Position numbers and translations under genes: made by a program. 64,000 nucleotides of DNA. Origin: Rhodanobacter sp. OK091. GTDB taxonomy: Bacteria > Pseudomonadota > Gammaproteobacteria > Xanthomonadales > Rhodanobacteraceae. The DNA lies in contig NZ_FRCH01000001.1 in NCBI RefSeq assembly GCF_900142825.1, positions 1,860,001 to 1,924,000 of the forward strand. The letters run 5' to 3'. Under the pieces are notes generated by a model. It ran no database searches, was not told the DNA's origin, and was given only the letters and a program-made list of their open reading frames with translations. Shown here in pieces: positions 62,501-64,000 of this stretch. Position 1 is the first letter of the stretch; every line of letters starts with the position of its first letter.

Positions 62501-63020
62501 TGGCGCTGAGGGCTACCGCTTGGGTATAAGCCGTGCCTTCCACAGGTGCGATCAAGGAAGACGGAGAGATCGTAATCGACGATGTCTTGGGGGCAATGGA
62601 GACGTTGACGGTTATCGGGGTGTTGTTGGCGTCATAGAAAACAAAGGTGTCGCTGGTGGAGGTGCCAAGGCCATCATTGGTATAGGTGATGATTTCGGTA
62701 ATCGTGTTTGCCGATGCGTGTCCATGCAAGGGTGTCGATGGAGTACCGATGATTCCCAAAACGCCTGTGGGATCGCAAGCCGCTGTCACGTTGATGTCGA
62801 TGCTGCCGCCTGAGGCCATCGGCGACGTGGACGGCGTAGTGTTTGCGTCGGGAACGTTGAAGGTGGGACACAAGGGCGCGGGCGGCGTTGTTGCGCTGGC
62901 CATGCCCGGCCATGTCATGGCAATAATGCACAGCAGCGCCAAGGCGCCAAGCTGCGCATACCAGGATCGACCATTGCCCCGCGACATCGCCGATCCATGC
63001 GCTTGCGAACGCTGCTGCAT
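56589..63020 (-). CDS. Giant autotransporter with putative-Ig, Fn3 and cadherin-like repeats
   Basis: A 2143-residue surface protein. Signal peptide: about 1-43, ending GMASA. Two putative-Ig domains lie at about 140-330. Six Fn3 domains (PGAPTIGTATAG...TNGTAYTFTVTATN) alternate with four Ig-like domains (QTITFSNPGTQNFGTSPTLT) at about 330-1220. Four cadherin-like 90-residue units (GTVSVSGQTVTYTPSASFYG) follow at about 1300-1650, then a linker. The type V beta-barrel (about 1867-2143) begins VWINGRADFGSFEAYRQAAS and ends LGLRKSF with the terminal Phe. It is predicted to be a displayed adhesin. Start: AGGGGA is seven bases before ATG 63020; two earlier in-frame ATGs fit it less well. It is divergent from tail-collar genes. 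Confidence 0.88.
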   Translation of the reverse strand: MQQRSQAHGSAMSRGNGRSWYAQLGALALLCIIAMTWPGMASATTPPAPLCPTFNVPDANTTPSTSPMASGGSIDINVTAACDPTGVLGIIGTPSTPLHGHASANTITEIITYTNDGLGTSTSDTFVFYDANNTPITVNVSIAPKTSSITISPSSLIAPVEGTAYTQAVALSATGGTSPYTFAKVSGTYPPGMNFDPVARTFIGTPTAWGNFTVGIQVTDKNGVTATQSYALDILQPTFVFLPLPAPSVGVPYSQTIPVSGGLSPYKNFAVSSGSLPAGLSLSSSGVLSGTPTTASTYTFTVQMADSSSPTNYNGANTYTLTVNTATVPGAPTIGTATAGNAQASVSFTAPASDGGAAITGYTATSSPGGITGTCASSPCTINSLTNGTAYTFTVTATNSVGTGSASAASNSVTPSTVPGAPTGVSATAGDTLATVNFSAPASNGGAAITGYTVVSSPAGGVDSNAGSTSLSHAITGLTNGTAYTFTVTATNADGTGPASTASNSVTPKAAQTITFNNPGTQNFGTSPTLTATASSGLAVTFSSNTTGVCTITSGGALTFMTAGTCTIKADQSGNGVYAAATTVTQSFTVAAVVPGAPTIGTATAGDTQVSVSFTPPSSTGGTSITGYTATSSPGGLTGTCASSPCVVTGLTNGTAYTFAVTATNSAGTGAASAASNSATPAASQTITFSNPGTQNFGTSPTLTATATSGLAVTFSSSTTGVCTVTSGGALTTVSAGTCTINANQAGDSAYQPAPQVSQSFSIAAIVPGAPTIGTATAGDTQVSVSFTPPSSTGGTSITGYTVTSNPGGLTGSCASSPCVVTGLTNGTAYTFTVTATNSAGTGAASAASNSATPAASQTITFSNPGTQNFGTSPTLTATATSGLAVTFSSSTTGVCTVTSGGALTTVSAGTCTIDSNQSGNASYQPAPQVSQSFTIAAVVPGAPAIGTATASSGQAAVAFTPPPSTGGTSITGYTAISSPGGITGTCASSPCTVTGLTNGTAYTFTVTATNSVGTGSASAASNSVTPVGGQTIAFSNPGSQNFGTSPTLTATATSGLTVSFSSATTAVCTITSGGALTTLSVGSCTINADQTGNGTYAPAPQVSQTFAIVAVVPGAPIIGTATASGGQATVSFTAPSFTGGAAISGYTVTSSPGGITATGTSSPIAVTGLTNGTAYTFTVTATNSAGTGAASAASNSVTPKASGTITNFIAAPSAPVYSPGGTFTVSATSDGSSSPVVFAIDPASAAVCTISGSTVTMLSAGTCTVTANQAGDASHLAAPQVTLAVVIVNPAIPTVGNVSASTAYNTAATINLASAISGASISAVNIATQPAHGTVSVSGETATYTPSASFYGGSDSFTYTATNPGGTSVPATVTVTVGAPAIPTVAAKSVLTSYNTALGIDLSGSITGVDVTAVTVATQPTHGTVSVSGQTVTYTPSASFYGGTDSFTYTATNPGGTSAPATVTVTVGLPAVPTAAAKSTTTPYSTAVNIDLSGSITGVDITAVTVATQPTHGTVSVSGQTVTYTPSASFYGGSDSFTYTATNPGGTSAPATVTLTVTPLNVPVAGALSVTTTTGTQVTIQATTGTVGPQPLTGVSVASPPAHGSASASGTQIVYTPAAGFVGTDAFTYQVANHFGSSQPATITVTVTAAGSASGKSKTVTTTPTAPVSVDLSSIVPGSYVSSAVLGLSPGDAGSVAINQPTLLTFTPSGSYRGLVQITAVLIAAGGQTTTVDVLVLVSSQPDPSKNPTALGVINAQTVAAQRFAQSQLDNVRQRLEGLHDGSTELFSSSLALSLDGKPLSAAGRSNNGFGRPRAPGSDGANGWSDPLRPGIGAAGGMGEVAPFGRSMDDDAPPPSAAPAKPNPSGLGVWINGRADFGSFEAYRQAASFDSDNIAVNMGIDQRIGERGVLGFSLGYDHDHSDIANDGTRSIAQGYSASFYGSFQPAAQVYLDAVLGGGGLHFDSRRHDADSSTFLGGRRSGSQWFGSLTAGYEYRRGELLMSPYGRLEWSRTELNGFSENGVASAALAYGSETVRTSLAVVGLRASGAIKLDYGMLVPRARLEIGHDFQGTSSTTLSYAAIPSAGSWNVLTNPYAANGTSVLLGIGADLQLRDDLLIITDYSYLMQPRSRDQMIRLGLRKSF
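58424..59233. repeat. Three in-gene tandem repeats with an exact 270-bp period
   Basis: The same segment (GGCGTATAGGTCACCGTCTG or close variants) begins at 58441, 58711 and 58981. Each 270-bp unit encodes a 90-residue cadherin-like domain. The two units nearest the barrel end are the most alike. A fourth, diverged unit lies at about 58080-58350. Confidence 0.88.
59450..61600. repeat. In-gene repeats of about 520 bp (Fn3 plus Ig-like units)
   Basis: The Fn3 segment around GCCGAGTTGGTTGCAGTCAC recurs near 59464, 59983, 60503, 61021 and 61543, with spacings of about 520 bases. The copies at 60503 and 61021 are nearly identical over long stretches. Each unit encodes one Fn3 domain and one Ig-like domain. 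Confidence 0.85.
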
Positions 63021-63303
63021 ATCCATGTCCCCTGTAAACATCCGGTTTCACCCGTCGCGTCACCGCGACAAGCCCCCTGACCGATGCTGCATAACGGCCA
63101 CCTTGGCCGCTCCCCTTGCGCAATCTGCCTATTGCCTGCGAAGACGGCATAGACAAACTGCGAAATTACCCCCAATGGAGGCGCATCCTAGGCCAGTCAT
63201 GGCGGCGATGCCAGTGGCCACTTGTCAAGCACGTGCAAATAAGGTCAAAGTAATTGGAGGCGGGCACCGGTTCGGTCGTCCTGCCTTCACCAGGGGGAAA
63301 GCC

Positions 63304-63813
63304 ATGGCTGAATTTTTCATCGGGCAGGTCATGCCTACCGGATTTTCGTTTGCGCCCAAAGGATTTGCCCTCTGCAACGGGCAACTCTTACCCATCTCGC
63401 AAAATCAGGCTTTGTTCGCGCTACTCGGCGTGCAATACGGCGGCAATGGCACGACCAATTTCATGCTGCCGGACCTGCGCGGACGCACGCCGATCGGCTA
63501 CGGCGGCAATAATTATCCGATAGGTACCGTAGCCGGCAACGAAAACGTCACTTTGACGCCACAGACGCTTCCGACTCACAACCATGTCGGCAACGCGACT
63601 ACCACGGCAGGCACGGTGCGCAATCCGGCCAACGGCCTCTACGGCGCCGTCGCCAGCGAGGCCTTGTATGGAGCCGCCAGCGGCCCGCAGGTGGTCTTGA
63701 ATGCCGGCACGCTGTCCACCACTGGCAACAGCCAGCCGCACCAAAATATGCAGCCTTACAACGTGATCAATTTCTGCATCGCGTTGACCGGCTTCTTCCC
63801 CTCGCGCAACTGA
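63304..63813 (+). CDS. Tail-collar / microcystin-dependent family protein
   Basis: A 169-residue protein of the phage tail collar (Collar) fold. It begins MAEFFIGQVMPTGFSFAPKG and then has FALCNGQLLPISQNQALFAL, LGVQYGGNGTTNFMLPDLRG and RTPIGYG, the family hallmark. The C-terminal part has LPTHNHVGNATTTAG and ends NVINFCIALTGFFPSRN. The family is named for MdpB but is widespread and not necessarily toxin-related. AGGGGGA precedes the ATG. It is the first of at least two such genes, divergent from the giant autotransporter across 283 bases. No other phage genes are nearby, so a surface or secreted role is likelier than a prophage tail. Confidence 0.9.
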   Translation: MAEFFIGQVMPTGFSFAPKGFALCNGQLLPISQNQALFALLGVQYGGNGTTNFMLPDLRGRTPIGYGGNNYPIGTVAGNENVTLTPQTLPTHNHVGNATTTAGTVRNPANGLYGAVASEALYGAASGPQVVLNAGTLSTTGNSQPHQNMQPYNVINFCIALTGFFPSRN

Positions 63814-63837
63814 TGCCCACGCATTGGAGCATGGCCA

Positions 63838-64000
63838 ATGAGCACACCTTACGTCGGTGAGATACGGTTGTTTCCCTACACGTTCGCCCCGGTCGGCTGG
63901 CAATTGTGCGACGGGAGTTTGCTGGGCATTGCCGACTATGAGGTGTTGTATACCTTGATCGGCACCACGTTCGGCGGCAACGGCCAGACCACCTTTGGCG
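63838..64000 (+). CDS. Second tail-collar / microcystin-dependent protein, cut by the window end
   Basis: The first 54 residues are present (MSTPYVGEIRLFPYTFAPVG; WQLCDGSLLGIADYEVLYTL; IGTTFGGNGQTTFG). They match the start of the upstream collar protein (FAPKGFALCNGQLLPI; YGGNGTTNF). GGAG (63826-63829) lies eight bases before the ATG, and 24 bases separate it from the previous stop, so the two form an operon. The reading frame is open to the edge. Confidence 0.88.
   Translation, partial: MSTPYVGEIRLFPYTFAPVGWQLCDGSLLGIADYEVLYTLIGTTFGGNGQTTFG

Noticed and set aside
63304..64000. A prophage tail module
   Set aside because: Only two collar-fold proteins are present, with no capsid, tail tube, integrase or lysis genes in the window. 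This family is common outside phages.

Overview
The window looks like a chromosomal segment of a high-GC gammaproteobacterium of the Xanthomonadales, most likely Rhodanobacteraceae (Dyella/Rhodanobacter/Frateuria-like). The signs are high GC, a complete Entner-Doudoroff set (zwf, pgl, edd, eda), a NagR-type N-acetylglucosamine operon, an Oar-like TonB receptor beside a TPR-sulfotransferase, an AlgZ/AlgR pair, tail-collar (microcystin-dependent) proteins, and several families of short palindromic intergenic repeats. This placement is inference from gene content, not from a search. I saw no rRNA, tRNA, CRISPR array, intact insertion sequence or prophage.

Layout. 0-3.5 kb: the end of an outer-membrane efflux channel, then an EmrA/EmrB-type exporter, and convergently a PagL-like lipid A deacylase. 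3.6-6.5 kb: a catalytic plus non-catalytic M16 peptidase pair. 6.6-13.9 kb: a DUF2239 protein and two large RND efflux permeases (MdtB/MdtC type) that share a duplicated upstream element but have no adjacent periplasmic adaptor. 14-16.3 kb: a BtuB-like receptor under a cobalamin riboswitch. 16.5-21.6 kb: an Oar-like TonB receptor convergent with a TPR-sulfotransferase. 21.8-24.9 kb: nagR-nagB(II)-nagA. 25.1-30.1 kb: zwf-pgl-edd-eda. Amino-sugar and glucose-6-phosphate catabolism are therefore adjacent.

30.2-32.7 kb holds an ECF sigma factor, folE, and a DUF4142-cupredoxin operon. All three transcription units have the same GGAACC-N15/16-CATCSSAT element just upstream, which suggests a small local sigma regulon. 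32.8-38.2 kb is an expansion region: a truncated S9 peptidase remnant, three paralogous secreted proteins each with two TonB-C-like domains, and an intact prolyl oligopeptidase. The end of that peptidase reappears as a 16-codon scar before the third paralog. 38.2-41.7 kb: an esterase, AlgZ/AlgR-like regulators, a cupin and a RibD/DHFR-like reductase. 41.8-42.25 kb: a block of stacked intergenic repeats.

42.3-50.3 kb: 6-phosphogluconate dehydrogenase, a mercuric-reductase-like flavoprotein translationally coupled to a GH144-type glucoamylase-domain protein, and divergently a very large GH94 phosphorylase that resembles the C-terminal part of cyclic beta-1,2-glucan synthase without its glycosyltransferase part. 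Together they look like an intracellular beta-1,2-glucan utilisation locus. 50.3-54.8 kb: NtrC/NtrB and a second LytS/LytTR pair. 55-56.4 kb: small genes (a 4-TM protein, a GFA-family protein, a Cys-rich protein). 56.6-64 kb: a 2143-residue autotransporter built from DNA-level repeats (about 520 bp and exactly 270 bp periods), divergent from two tail-collar proteins, the second cut by the window edge.
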